DNA of 64,000 nucleotides from contig NZ_CP015164.1 of assembly GCF_001766235.1 (NCBI RefSeq), positions 1,411,501 through 1,475,500 of the forward strand, read 5' to 3'. Both the position numbers and the translations under genes were made by a program. Each line of letters begins with the position of its first letter. The stretch's first letter is position 1. This document shows, piece by piece, positions 8,984-18,320 of the stretch. Below the pieces are notes generated by a model. That model saw only the letters and a list, made by a program, of their open reading frames with translations. It did not search any database and was not told the DNA's origin. The DNA is from Acetobacter ascendens. Its GTDB lineage: Bacteria; Pseudomonadota; Alphaproteobacteria; Acetobacterales; Acetobacteraceae.

Positions 8984-10423
8984 TCAGGAATCTGCGTAAG
9001 GGTTTTTGGTGCCGCGCGTTTGCAAGCGAATAGGCACACCCGGCAGATCAAACGTTTCACGCAGGCCGTTTACAAGGTAGCGCTTGTAATCATCCGGCAG
9101 TTGCTCAGTCCGTGTGCCGAAAATAACAAACGTTGGCGGGCGAGATTTAACCTGCGTGATATACCGCAGTTTCAGCCTGCGCCCCTGCACCAATGGCGGC
9201 TGATGGCGTTCCAGCATTTCCTCAAACCAACGGTTGAGGGCACCTGTGGGCACACGTGCGTTCCAGACTGTCCATGCATCACGCACTGCTGGCAGCAGCT
9301 TGTGAATGGAAGCGCCGGTAAGTGCGGAAAAAGTAACAACTGGTACGCCACGCATCTGGGCCAGAGAAATGCTCAAACGGTCCAGAATCGCATTGCGCGT
9401 GGCTGTCCGATCCTGCACGGCATCCCATTTGTTCAGGGCCAATACGCAGGCACGGCCTTCACGCTCAATCAAACGGGCAATCTGCAAATCCTGCTCATGC
9501 ACGCCCAATGTGGCATCCAGCACCAGCACGGCCACTTCTGCCATTTTCAGTGCTTCAATAGCAGCCGAAACGGACATTTTTTCCAGAGATTCATCGATGC
9601 GCGCTTTTTTGCGCAAACCAGCCGTATCTACAATTTCAAACGTATCATCGCCATCTTTCAACGTAACGGCAATGGAATCACGCGTAAGTCCTGCTTCTGG
9701 GCCGGTAATCATACGCTCTTCACCCAACAGGGCATTCATGAGCGTAGATTTGCCAGCATTGGGGCGGCCCACAATAGCCACACGCAACGGGCCTGTTGGG
9801 CGCGGAGGTTCTTCCCCTTCTTCCACAGCAAAATCATCTGCTGCTTCAATTTCAGGTTCTGCCTCATGTTCCGGCTCTGCGGGCAGCCTATCGGCAATTT
9901 CCCACATCAGATCCGTCACACCTTCACCGTGTTCGGCAGAAAGTGCCAGAGGTTCACCCAAACCCAGAGCATAGGCTTCCATTGCGGAAGCTGCGCCAAG
10001 GCGCCCTTCGGATTTATTGGCAATCAACAACACAGGGTGGTTCTGACGCCGGATCCACTGTGCAAAATGCTCATCGGCTGGCGTAATACCGGCACGTGCA
10101 TCTACGCAAAACAGCACCAGATCTGCTTCACGCACAGCACTTTCAGAAGAAAAGCGCATCCGCCCAAATAGGCTTTCGGGGGCTGCTTCTTCCAACCCTG
10201 CTGTATCAATCAACCGCACGTAGCGTCCACGAATAAGGGCCACACCTTCCTTGCGGTCTCGAGTTACACCGGGCGTATCTGCCACAAGTGCCTGCCTGCG
10301 CCCAACAAGGCGGTTAAACAGCGTGGATTTACCAACGTTTGGCCGACCTGCAATAACAACAACAGGCATATCCCCCGTAGGAAGCGGCGGAGGTGGGCGC
10401 ATGGATTTGCGGCGATCAGCCAT
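8984..10423 (-). CDS. der: Ribosome-assembly GTPase Der (EngA)
   Basis: 479 residues with two tandem GTPase domains and a C-terminal KH-like domain, as expected for Der, which matures the 50S subunit. P-loops are GRPNVGKST at 26-34 and GRPNAGKST at 219-227; G3 motifs are DTAGL in both; G4 is NKSE in the first and NKWD in the second. An acidic linker (about 183-207) separates the two G domains. ATG at 10423 overlaps the end of bamB by 8 bases, so translation is probably coupled. The 275-base gap downstream holds two hairpins but no convincing gene. Confidence 0.96.
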   Translation of the reverse strand: MADRRKSMRPPPPLPTGDMPVVVIAGRPNVGKSTLFNRLVGRRQALVADTPGVTRDRKEGVALIRGRYVRLIDTAGLEEAAPESLFGRMRFSSESAVREADLVLFCVDARAGITPADEHFAQWIRRQNHPVLLIANKSEGRLGAASAMEAYALGLGEPLALSAEHGEGVTDLMWEIADRLPAEPEHEAEPEIEAADDFAVEEGEEPPRPTGPLRVAIVGRPNAGKSTLMNALLGEERMITGPEAGLTRDSIAVTLKDGDDTFEIVDTAGLRKKARIDESLEKMSVSAAIEALKMAEVAVLVLDATLGVHEQDLQIARLIEREGRACVLALNKWDAVQDRTATRNAILDRLSISLAQMRGVPVVTFSALTGASIHKLLPAVRDAWTVWNARVPTGALNRWFEEMLERHQPPLVQGRRLKLRYITQVKSRPPTFVIFGTRTEQLPDDYKRYLVNGLRETFDLPGVPIRLQTRGTKNPYADS

Positions 10424-11813
10424 AAGAGCAAAGGTTCCCGTCGTTTGTCACGATCAGCATCTGGTTATCTACGATAATTGGCGGCACGAAAGAAACGGCA
10501 TCCATGCTGTCTACTGATATAATTGCACCTGTTGTCGGGTTAATCCGCACCATACCATTTTCTGGCAGAGAGCTCAGACAAACCAGTTCGCTGCCCACCA
10601 GCATGGGGCCAAACCAGGTTACGATATCTTTGTGCACATCCACCCGCCGGAAGCGGCGTAGCTGTGTAATCCAGCGTACATGGCCAGAAAGACGGTCAAT
10701 ACATGCAATCTGCTGGTCTAGCGAGACCACAAAAAGCCAATCCCCCACGCATAGCAGGTTGTTCTGGCTGGCAACCGAGCGTTCCCACACACGGCGGCCT
10801 GTGCGGATATCAATGGCAGCCAACACCTGCGCCATGCTTACGGCATACACAATGCTATCAACAATAACAGGCAACCCACGCACACAGGACAGATCCAGCG
10901 TGCTGGCCTGACTGTTGACGTTACCCATCATGTCACTCCAGACAACCTCACCACTTTCCACTCGGAAAGCAACAAGATCGCCCCCACCAAACCCGGCCAC
11001 CACAATGCCGTTATCTACAGCAGGGGCAGGCTGGCCAAACACGGTGGTTTCAACAGATGTGGCCGTATACGTCCACAACTGGCGGCCTGTGGCGGAATCC
11101 AACGCGAAAAACCGCTCATCAATTGTGCCAAAGAAAACACGCCCGCCAGCAACTGTTGGAGCAGAACGCCCCGGTGCGCCATTGGTGGTTTTCCACTTTA
11201 CCTTACCGGTTGCGGCGTCCACCGCCATGGTCTGGGAAATGCCGTCTACAATGTAGACCACACCGCCATCTACAGCCAAACCGCCACCCATATTGGCAGA
11301 GTAAGATTTTCTGGGGCGTGGATTATACGTCCAGATATGACGCATGCCGGGCCAGGAAAAAGCACGCACAACGCCTTGGGCATCCATAACAAACAGGCGG
11401 CCATCCTGCACAACAGGTGGTGCAGGAATAAGCCCGCGGCCCAAAGTGCCCAGTGCAGCCCATGCCATGAAATCTGGCTGGGAGATACCGGCCCCGATAT
11501 CCTTGCTCCACCTTTTATGCAGCCCGCCCCAAGCATAATTGCTGCCGGTATGGGCCGAAACACGCCCACAAATAGGCCATTCCGAAACACTAATGGTAGG
11601 TGGGATTGTAATGGGCGTATGATCGTCCGGGTCAACCATCAGCCCAGAGCCGGAAGACAGAATATCCGTGCGGTGCCCGGCCAGAATGGGCTTTCTGTCA
11701 CTCTCAAACATGGTGCACCCGGCCAGCGCAGGGGCCAATGCGGCGCCTCCTAGCAGGGCTCGGCGTGAAAGTCCGGAACGTCTGGTTGCGCTGGATTTCT
11801 TGTTGCTGCTCAT
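10416..11813 (-). CDS. bamB: Outer-membrane assembly lipoprotein BamB (beta-propeller)
   Basis: 465 residues from the ATG at 11813. A twin-arginine-like N-terminus (RRSGLSRRALLGGAALAPAL) ends in the lipobox LAGC, so it is probably an outer-membrane lipoprotein. The body is a PQQ-type WD40-like propeller with repeated GxVxWKxxxG blades (AATGKVKWKT, SATGRQLWTY, ESGEVVWSD, RTGRRVWERS). BamB scaffolds beta-barrel insertion by BamA. A longer reading frame from a TTG at 11837 exists but would overlap the upstream gene; the ATG lies 4 bases after that gene's stop. The order YfgM-like, BamB, Der matches E. coli. Confidence 0.9.
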   Translation of the reverse strand: MSSNKKSSATRRSGLSRRALLGGAALAPALAGCTMFESDRKPILAGHRTDILSSGSGLMVDPDDHTPITIPPTISVSEWPICGRVSAHTGSNYAWGGLHKRWSKDIGAGISQPDFMAWAALGTLGRGLIPAPPVVQDGRLFVMDAQGVVRAFSWPGMRHIWTYNPRPRKSYSANMGGGLAVDGGVVYIVDGISQTMAVDAATGKVKWKTTNGAPGRSAPTVAGGRVFFGTIDERFFALDSATGRQLWTYTATSVETTVFGQPAPAVDNGIVVAGFGGGDLVAFRVESGEVVWSDMMGNVNSQASTLDLSCVRGLPVIVDSIVYAVSMAQVLAAIDIRTGRRVWERSVASQNNLLCVGDWLFVVSLDQQIACIDRLSGHVRWITQLRRFRRVDVHKDIVTWFGPMLVGSELVCLSSLPENGMVRINPTTGAIISVDSMDAVSFVPPIIVDNQMLIVTNDGNLCSYG

Positions 11814-11817
11814 TCTA

Positions 11818-12513
11818 TTAGCCTGCTGTCGGATCAAGGGCCTGCATCATATCCTGCGCCCGGTTGCGTACGCCCTGAGGAACATCCTGCGCAGCCTGTA
11901 GCGCTGCAAATTTCTGCCGGGCCTCTGCCACATGCCCTTCGCGCACATCCAGAACAGCCAAGGCTTCCATGGCCAGACCATTCCACGGCTTGCCTTTGCC
12001 TGTAAGCAGCGCAAGACGGGAGCGCAGTGTAGCGGGCTCTCCGGTATCCAACTGTTTTTGGCACCACAGCAAGGTTGCCAGATCACGCAGCGCAGAATCT
12101 GCGTTGGGGTCTTTCTGCACGGCATCCCATGCAGCCAGTGCACCTTTTACATCACCCCGCGCCGCCTGCACGCCACCTTCCTGCAAACGGGCCAGAACAG
12201 CCACGCCTTTTGCATCGGAAGATGCCAATTTCTGTAACGAGGCCAAACCCGCCTGCGCGGTAGTGGTGAGATCTACCGTGCCTGATGAAGGAGTTGAGGG
12301 CAGATGATCTGTCTGCCGCAAGGCCGTAAGATACGTTCCTGTAGCTTCCAATGCCTGAGATTTCTGGCTGGAAACATGCCAAGACCACGCACCAATGCCC
12401 GCAAGCACGGCCACAATCAGCCCAATACCCGCACCGGCATAGCGTTTTGCGGCCATACGCAGACGCTCGGCCTGCATTTCCTCATCAACTTCCTTGAAAA
12501 GATCCTCTGCCAC
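11818..12513 (-). CDS. YfgM-like tetratricopeptide membrane-anchored protein
   Basis: 231 residues starting at GTG 12513. A cytoplasmic N-terminus (EDLFKEVDEEMQAERLRM) precedes one membrane helix (about residues 25-47, AGIGLIVAVLAGIGAW), then a periplasmic helical, Ala-rich TPR-like region (LAALRQ, KGVAVLARLQEGGVQAARGD, ALAVLDVREGHVAEARQKFA). YfgM-type proteins associate with the Sec translocon and periplasmic chaperones (known for E. coli). It sits directly before bamB, 4 bases apart, supporting a shared job in envelope biogenesis. Confidence 0.82.
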   Translation of the reverse strand: MAEDLFKEVDEEMQAERLRMAAKRYAGAGIGLIVAVLAGIGAWSWHVSSQKSQALEATGTYLTALRQTDHLPSTPSSGTVDLTTTAQAGLASLQKLASSDAKGVAVLARLQEGGVQAARGDVKGALAAWDAVQKDPNADSALRDLATLLWCQKQLDTGEPATLRSRLALLTGKGKPWNGLAMEALAVLDVREGHVAEARQKFAALQAAQDVPQGVRNRAQDMMQALDPTAG

Positions 12514-12669
12514 GGTCTGGCCTGTTCCTGTCTGCTGGCGTTCTGCCTGACGGCTTTGTGTTACCGTCTATCTGCCCCAGCCGGGGGTATCATACAAGTC
12601 ATGCAGGCAATCAGCCTGATGGCGGCTCATTTCCTGCTGTCCCAGAAAACAGCCGCCCTGCCGAAAATT

Positions 12670-13065
12670 TTAATGCTCTGCCTTCTGTAATTTGGCCCCT
12701 CCGGCCTTAAGGGCCGTGGTCAATTTGGTGAAATTACCGGCAATACGCTTTTGCACGGTGCTGCTGCCTTCATGGATATGGGCAATTTTTTCACGCGCTT
12801 CGTTGCTGATAGCCGTTTCTTCTTTAACAGCAGCCTTGGCCACACAGCTGTTATAGGTGCGTGCTGCTTTTTCGTAAGCACTTACCTTATCAACACTGGC
12901 GTTATATTTATCAACGGAAGACACTTCCACAGAAGGTGCTACAGGTTCTGCACCGCAGGCGCTGGCTGTCCACATCTTGTCTGCGGCCTGCGCAGGCATG
13001 GCAACACTGCTGCACAACTGGGCGGCTGTAAGCCCGGCGATAAGATAAAAACCTTTCCTAATCAT
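12670..13065 (-). CDS. Small exported protein of unknown function
   Basis: 131 residues. A clear Sec signal peptide (MIRKGFYLIAGLTAAQLCSS, cleavage probably after PAQA) is followed by about 100 mostly helical residues rich in Ala, Lys and Glu, with two Cys (CGAEP and YNSCVAK) that could form a disulfide. No known motif is recognised. GGGGATACAGGA stands directly before ATG 13065. It is separated by 156 bases from the YfgM-like gene and reads in the same direction. Probably periplasmic (inference). Confidence 0.7.
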   Translation of the reverse strand: MIRKGFYLIAGLTAAQLCSSVAMPAQAADKMWTASACGAEPVAPSVEVSSVDKYNASVDKVSAYEKAARTYNSCVAKAAVKEETAISNEAREKIAHIHEGSSTVQKRIAGNFTKLTTALKAGGAKLQKAEH

Positions 13066-13214
13066 TCCTGTATCCCCGATTCAGAGCAGAGATATTTCTT
13101 CTGCCCAGTTTATAACTTTACCATCAGCAAACGCTTCTTGCACAGGCAGCGCAAATGTCCACACCTGCGCGCACTGGGTTGGAAAAAAAACCGTAAGACA
13201 GTATAGGCGCGATA

Positions 13215-14120
13215 ATGCGCATTCTTTTCATCACGGCTACACGTCTGGGCGATGCCGTGCTTTCTACGGGCCTGCTGGCATATCTGCACCAACGCTGGCC
13301 AGATGCGCGGTTCACCATTGCATGTGGGCCTGTTGCTGCTGGACTGTTTAGCGCATTTCCCGGACTCGAACGCACCATTGTAATGGAAAAGCGCCCCTAT
13401 GATCAGCATTGGCTTGATCTGTGGAAAGCCTGCGTGCCTTTAAAATGGGACATCACGGTAGATCTGCGCGGTTCAGCCGTCACATTTCTTCTACGTTCGG
13501 GCCGCCGGTTTATTATGCGCGGCGGGCGGCGGGCTGGCGCGCGCATTACGCATTTGGGAAATGTTCTGAACCTTTCTCCGCCTCCACTCCCGACTGTTTG
13601 GGTCAGCCCGGCTGATCGCGCAAAAGCACAGCAGATTATTCCTGACACCTCGCCCATTATCGCCTTCGGCCCTACAGCAAACTGGACAGGTAAAATTTGG
13701 CCAACAGAGCGTTACCTGCCCCTGTGGCAACGTCTATATGCTGCATACCCCCAGATTCGGCCTGCCATTTTCTATGGTCCGGGTGAGCAGGAAGCAGCAC
13801 TCGCCCGCCCTGTTCTGGCGGCACTGCCCCAGGCTATTGATGCCGGGGGCCATTTTTCCCTTACGGAAGTGGCCGCCATGCTGGCCCGTTGCCGCCTATA
13901 TATCGGCAATGATTCGGGCCTGATGCATCTGGCTGCCGCAGCAGGCACGCCCACTTTGGGACTTTTTGGGCCATCTCGCGCATCGGAATATGCACCCTCT
14001 GGCAAAAACGCACGCTGGATTGCGGCCCCCGGCCCAGAAGGTGAAGCCCCCATAGCTGGGCTGGATGTTGCAGATATAGCCACAGCAGCGCTCTCCCTTC
14101 TCAAGGAAACCGGCATATGA
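13215..14120 (+). CDS. Glycosyltransferase family 9 (heptosyltransferase-like)
   Basis: 301 residues with the ADP-heptose:LPS heptosyltransferase fold pattern: RLGDAVLSTGLLAYL near the N-terminus, DITVDLRG, FGPTANWTGKIWPTERYLPL in the linker, and the nucleotide-sugar site with NDSGLMHLAAAAGTPTLGLF then GPS near residues 235-257. It likely adds a heptose or related sugar to the LPS core. It heads a tight operon: its TGA overlaps the ATG of the next glycosyltransferase (ATGA). The exact donor and acceptor cannot be read from sequence. Confidence 0.88.
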   Translation: MRILFITATRLGDAVLSTGLLAYLHQRWPDARFTIACGPVAAGLFSAFPGLERTIVMEKRPYDQHWLDLWKACVPLKWDITVDLRGSAVTFLLRSGRRFIMRGGRRAGARITHLGNVLNLSPPPLPTVWVSPADRAKAQQIIPDTSPIIAFGPTANWTGKIWPTERYLPLWQRLYAAYPQIRPAIFYGPGEQEAALARPVLAALPQAIDAGGHFSLTEVAAMLARCRLYIGNDSGLMHLAAAAGTPTLGLFGPSRASEYAPSGKNARWIAAPGPEGEAPIAGLDVADIATAALSLLKETGI

Positions 14121-15178
14121 TGGATGGCACCGCCCACCGGAAAACTACGCAGCCCTTGAAAGTTGCACACATTATGGCCGGAGCCCCTACTGGTGGGGCA
14201 GAGCTGTTTTTTGAACGCCTGTGTATTGCACAAGCTGCGGCGGGGCTTTCTGTGCTGCCTATTATCCGCACAAACCCGGAACGCGCCCAACGTTTACATG
14301 CAGGCAGCCTTGCGCCCGTTGAACTGCCTTTTGGCAACATGCTGGATATACGCACCCGCATGGGCCTTCGTTCTGCCCTTAAAGAGTTCTCTCCCCGTGT
14401 GGCCGTTGCATGGATGAACCGTGCCGCACGTTTTACCCCTCAAGGTAACTGGGTGCTGGCTGGGCGGCTGGGGGGATTTTATGATCTTTCCTATTATCGC
14501 CGCTGTTCTCATCTTATTGGCAATACACATGGGCTGGTGCGCTGGATGCGTGAGCAAGGTTGGCCGGCCAATGCTGTGCATTACCTGCCCAATTTTGCCA
14601 CGGATTTGGCCGCCACCCCGCCCGTTTGGCCCGATTTTTTGCAGCACGGTACCCCTTTCCTGCTGGCGTTAGGGCGGCTGCATAAGAACAAAGCTTTTGA
14701 TGTTCTTATCCGTGCCATGAAGCATGTGCCACACATCCCGCTTGTTATTGCCGGAGAGGGGCCAGAACGCGCAGCGCTGGAAGCACTTGCCCAGCAGGAA
14801 GGTGTAGCCGAACGTATATTTATGCCCGGCTGGGCCAACCAACCCGGAGGCTTGCTACGCGCCTGCTCCGTCATGATATGCCCTTCCCGGCACGAGCCAT
14901 TGGGCAATGTTGTGATTGAAGGATTTTCTGCCTGCAAACCGGTGATTGCCACAGCCTCGCAAGGCCCTAGTGAACTCATCCGTAATGGTGAAAACGGCCT
15001 TCTCGCTCCGGTAGAAGATGCAAATACTTTGGCCGCACAGATCTGCACTGCACTGGAAACACCAGAACTGGCTGCCCGTATGGCGCAGGCGGGCCGTAGG
15101 GATTATGAAACAACCTATGCTGTCTCACCCGTTCTGGATGCGTGGCATAAGTTTTTATCCACGGTGGAGGCCGGGTAA
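14117..15178 (+). CDS. Glycosyltransferase family 4
   Basis: 353 residues. GT-B fold: N-terminal AHIMAGAPTGGAELFFERLC, C-terminal LALGRLHKNKAFDVLIRAM, LVIAGEGPERAALEALAQQE and the EPLGNVVIEGFSACKPVIAT segment (E-x7-E type motif). Retaining transferase acting on a cell-surface glycan (family knowledge). Overlaps the GT9 gene by four bases (ATGA) and its TAA directly abuts the ATG of asnB, so the three are very probably translated together. Confidence 0.88.
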   Translation: MMDGTAHRKTTQPLKVAHIMAGAPTGGAELFFERLCIAQAAAGLSVLPIIRTNPERAQRLHAGSLAPVELPFGNMLDIRTRMGLRSALKEFSPRVAVAWMNRAARFTPQGNWVLAGRLGGFYDLSYYRRCSHLIGNTHGLVRWMREQGWPANAVHYLPNFATDLAATPPVWPDFLQHGTPFLLALGRLHKNKAFDVLIRAMKHVPHIPLVIAGEGPERAALEALAQQEGVAERIFMPGWANQPGGLLRACSVMICPSRHEPLGNVVIEGFSACKPVIATASQGPSELIRNGENGLLAPVEDANTLAAQICTALETPELAARMAQAGRRDYETTYAVSPVLDAWHKFLSTVEAG

Positions 15179-16939
15179 ATGTGCGGCATTGGGGGGCTGA
15201 TTTATACACCCGGCACGCAACCATGTTCCGAATCGGTTCTGGAACGTATGGCGCAGGCCTTAGGCCATCGTGGCCCCAATGGCGTACATATTGCCCGGTT
15301 GGGCCGTGCCGATATGGTGCATACACGCCTTGCCATTATTGACCTGCAAGGTGGAGACCAACCCTTAACCAGTGGCGATGGCACGCTTGTTGCCAATGGT
15401 GAAATCTATAACGATCCGCACATTCGCCAGCAGATCGGACCAGAGTATTTTCAAACCGGAAGTGATTGCGAATCTCCCCTGCTTTTATGGGAGCGTAAGG
15501 GCTGCACCTATACGCGCGGGCTGCGCGGCATGTATGCCATTGGTTTGTACGATAAAGCCCAGCAGGAACTCCTGCTCTCGCGTGATCCGTTTGGTATCAA
15601 ACCACTTTATTTTACCGAATTTTCAGGCGGTATTGCCTTTGCATCCGAGCCCGCACCTTTAATTGCCTCTGGCCTTGCCCCCCGCGCCATTGCGCCTGCT
15701 GTGCGAGATGAACTGCTGCAACTTCAGTTCACCACAGGGTGGGAAACAATCTTTCCCGGCATTCAGCGCGTCATGCCGGGGGAAACCCTGCGCATTAACC
15801 AAGGGCGCATTCTAGACAGGCAACGGCAATCACCCATTCCAGCCCACGCCCCTTTATTTACCTCTGAAGCTGAGGCCCTGAACCATCTTGATGCATCCTT
15901 GATGAACAGCATGCATGCGCATGAACGTGCAGATGTACCATTTGGGCTGTTTCTTTCTGGCGGCATAGATAGCGCCTGCCTGTTAACCGCTATGAGCCGC
16001 CTGCCCCGCACAACGCCTTTGCGCACATGGACAGCCATTTTTGACGCCCCCGGTGCTGCGGATGAAGCAGAAGCTGCCAATGCCTTAGCCCAGCATGCCC
16101 GCGCAGAGCATGAAACCTTGCGTATTACGGCAGACATGGTGTGGCAGAACCTGCCTGCCATTGTGGCCTGCATGGATGATCCGGTTGCAGATTACGCCAT
16201 TATTCCCACATGGTTTTTAGCCCAGAAAGCCGCGCAGGATGTTACCGTCATTCTCTCCGGCGAAGGGGGAGATGAACTGTTTTGTGGCTATGGGCGTTAT
16301 CGCTCAGCCAGCCGCCCGTGGTGGAAAGGCAAGCGGCGTATGTGGCGGCGCGGTATTTTTGATAACATGAATATTCTGCGCCAGCACCCAGCCCATTGGC
16401 GTGATGGCATAGCCGCGGCGGAAATGGCCGCCGCAGATGCAGCAACGCCACTTTCCCGCCTACAAGCTGTAGATATTGCAGAATGGTTACCGAATGATCT
16501 GCTTATCAAGCTGGATCGGTGCTTGATGGCGCATGGGCTAGAAGGCCGCACACCGTTGCTAGACCCCATTGTGGCCCAAACAGCATGGCGCTTACCCGAT
16601 TCCATGCGTTTGCGTGATGGCAAGGGAAAATGGCTTTTGCGCAAATGGTTACAGCAACACAATTCTGCCGCGCGCCCCTTTGCCCCCAAGCAAGGTTTTA
16701 CTGTACCAATTGGCACATGGATCAGGCAGCAAGGTGCTTATCTTGGTGAATTGGTAGCGCGGCAAGAATGTATTGCAGAAATTGCCCGACCAGACCGCGT
16801 AAAGGCCCTGTTTCGCGCAGCAGATAACCGCAGAACGGGTGCTGCCGCATGGACACTTCTGTTTTATGTTCTGTGGCATCGCACACATATTCGCAATTTG
16901 CCGCCAGAAGGCGATGTGTTTTCTGCCTTAAGCCAGTAA
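15179..16939 (+). CDS. asnB: Asparagine synthase (glutamine-hydrolysing), AsnB family
   Basis: 586 residues. The N-terminal glutaminase begins MCGIGGL, so Cys2 is the nucleophile after Met removal; RLAIIDLQGG and NGEIYND follow. The synthetase half has the PP-loop GLFLSGGIDSACLL near residue 260 and LSGEGGDELFCGYGRYR. The general reaction is ATP- and glutamine-dependent amidation of Asp. Because it is the third gene of a glycosyltransferase operon, it may instead amidate a sugar acid or surface glycan, as some AsnB relatives do (inference). The start ATG abuts the preceding stop. Confidence 0.9.
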   Translation: MCGIGGLIYTPGTQPCSESVLERMAQALGHRGPNGVHIARLGRADMVHTRLAIIDLQGGDQPLTSGDGTLVANGEIYNDPHIRQQIGPEYFQTGSDCESPLLLWERKGCTYTRGLRGMYAIGLYDKAQQELLLSRDPFGIKPLYFTEFSGGIAFASEPAPLIASGLAPRAIAPAVRDELLQLQFTTGWETIFPGIQRVMPGETLRINQGRILDRQRQSPIPAHAPLFTSEAEALNHLDASLMNSMHAHERADVPFGLFLSGGIDSACLLTAMSRLPRTTPLRTWTAIFDAPGAADEAEAANALAQHARAEHETLRITADMVWQNLPAIVACMDDPVADYAIIPTWFLAQKAAQDVTVILSGEGGDELFCGYGRYRSASRPWWKGKRRMWRRGIFDNMNILRQHPAHWRDGIAAAEMAAADAATPLSRLQAVDIAEWLPNDLLIKLDRCLMAHGLEGRTPLLDPIVAQTAWRLPDSMRLRDGKGKWLLRKWLQQHNSAARPFAPKQGFTVPIGTWIRQQGAYLGELVARQECIAEIARPDRVKALFRAADNRRTGAAAWTLLFYVLWHRTHIRNLPPEGDVFSALSQ

Positions 16940-17022
16940 GGTTTTGAACAGTTTCTGTTCCTTATCCCAAAAGCCCTCTATCTTCCTGCGGGAAACCTTT
17001 TTTCTTTTATGGGAGAATGTAA

Positions 17023-17898
17023 ATGCCTTCCCCAACACACATGACCCGGCTTGAAAACCGCACGGTTCTCAAGCTTTCTGGCGCTGACCGCGTGCGTTTT
17101 CTGCAAGGTTTGGTAACAGCGGATATTGCTGCGCTGGAACCGGGAGACGCCACATGGAGTGCCTGCCTGACACCTCAGGGGCGCTGGCAAGCAGACTTTT
17201 TTGTGGTTTCAGACCCCGATGATACCTGCTTGCTGCTAGATTGCGCCACAGAACAGGCAGAAAATTTAAAAACCACGCTTCAACGCTTCCGCCTGCGCTC
17301 TGATGTTCAGCTAGATATCACCGCCCTGCCCGTGCATGTAGCATGGGGAAATCCACCGCCAGACAGTGTGTTGGAAAACGCCATCAGCTTTCGGGATCCT
17401 AGATTAGAAGAAGCCGGATGGCGGCTGATTGATGCCGCACCAGATACCCCCATAACGGCTACAGAGCAGGACTATAACCTGCACCGCCTGATGTTGGGCC
17501 TGCCAGATGGCGTGCAAGATTGTGAGGTTGGCCGCACTCTGGCTGCCGAAGCTAATCTAGATCTTCTGGGTGGCGTATCCTGGAAAAAAGGCTGCTATAT
17601 GGGGCAGGAAATTACAGCCCGCATGCATTACCGCACACTGGTGAAGCGTCGCCTCATGCCCGTTGCTGCTACATCTCCCCTGCCCGCACCCGGAACCCCC
17701 GTGCTGTGCGATGGTGTGGAAGTGGGCACGCTCCGCTCCTCTCAAGATCATATTGGGTTGGCATTACTAAAAACAGATGCTGCCAATAACCAACTGACCT
17801 GTGCCGCGCATCCGCTCGTGGTGCGCCTGCCTGCTTGGCTGGAAACCGCACTTAAACCTCAAACGCCTTCTGATTCTAATCCTACGGAAAAATCATGA
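17023..17898 (+). CDS. ygfZ: Folate-binding protein YgfZ (Fe-S cluster maintenance)
   Basis: 291 residues, GcvT-like fold. The diagnostic KGCYMGQE motif (K-G-C-Y-x-G-Q-E) is present near residues 187-194, and DRVRFLQGLVTADI lies at the N-terminus. YgfZ proteins use tetrahydrofolate to help maintain Fe-S enzymes such as MiaB (family knowledge). GGGAGAATGTAA precedes ATG 17023, a good SD. Its end overlaps hisI by four bases (ATGA). Confidence 0.9.
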   Translation: MPSPTHMTRLENRTVLKLSGADRVRFLQGLVTADIAALEPGDATWSACLTPQGRWQADFFVVSDPDDTCLLLDCATEQAENLKTTLQRFRLRSDVQLDITALPVHVAWGNPPPDSVLENAISFRDPRLEEAGWRLIDAAPDTPITATEQDYNLHRLMLGLPDGVQDCEVGRTLAAEANLDLLGGVSWKKGCYMGQEITARMHYRTLVKRRLMPVAATSPLPAPGTPVLCDGVEVGTLRSSQDHIGLALLKTDAANNQLTCAAHPLVVRLPAWLETALKPQTPSDSNPTEKS

Positions 17899-18314
17899 CT
17901 TATATTGCCCCACCAGCAGCAGAGCTGGATGCCATGCTGGATGTTGTAAAATTTGATGCCTCTGGTCTGGTGGCCGCCATTGCCCAGCAGCATGACAGTG
18001 GCGAAGTGCTGATGATTGCATGGATGACGCGTGAAGCCCTGCGGGAAACGTTGGAAACTGGACGCGTCTGCTATTACTCCCGCAGCCGTCAGAAACTTTG
18101 GCGCAAGGGCGAAACATCTGGCCAGATCCAACACCTTATTGAAGCTCGGCTGGATTGTGATGCCGATGCCATACTTGTGCTGGTCAACCAGATTGGTGTG
18201 GCATGCCACACGGGCCGCCGTAGCTGTTTTTACCGCGCCTTTACGCCAGATGGCTTAAAAGAACTGACAAAGCCGGAAATTGATCCCAACCAGCTTTATC
18301 ACAAACACAACTAA
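17895..18314 (+). CDS. hisI: Phosphoribosyl-AMP cyclohydrolase HisI
   Basis: 139 residues, the single-domain form without HisE. It opens the purine ring of PR-AMP in histidine synthesis. The signature block is CDADAILVLVNQIGVACHTG followed by RRSCFYR, containing the Cys and Asp residues for Zn and Mg binding; MIAWMTREALRETLETG and YYSRSRQKLWRKGE also match. It overlaps ygfZ by ATGA and converges on lpxB with only 6 bases between stop codons. Confidence 0.95.
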   Translation: MTYIAPPAAELDAMLDVVKFDASGLVAAIAQQHDSGEVLMIAWMTREALRETLETGRVCYYSRSRQKLWRKGETSGQIQHLIEARLDCDADAILVLVNQIGVACHTGRRSCFYRAFTPDGLKELTKPEIDPNQLYHKHN

Positions 18315-18320
18315 ACACGT

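Noticed and set aside
8692-9033. 113-codon plus-strand frame spanning the der/MFS gap
   Set aside because: Overlaps both flanking genes, no SD, and Cys/Ala/His-rich text without a motif.
8876-10171. Long plus-strand open frame of 431 codons
   Set aside because: It is the antisense of der; its translation is rich in His, Cys and Gln with no family, and der itself is certain.
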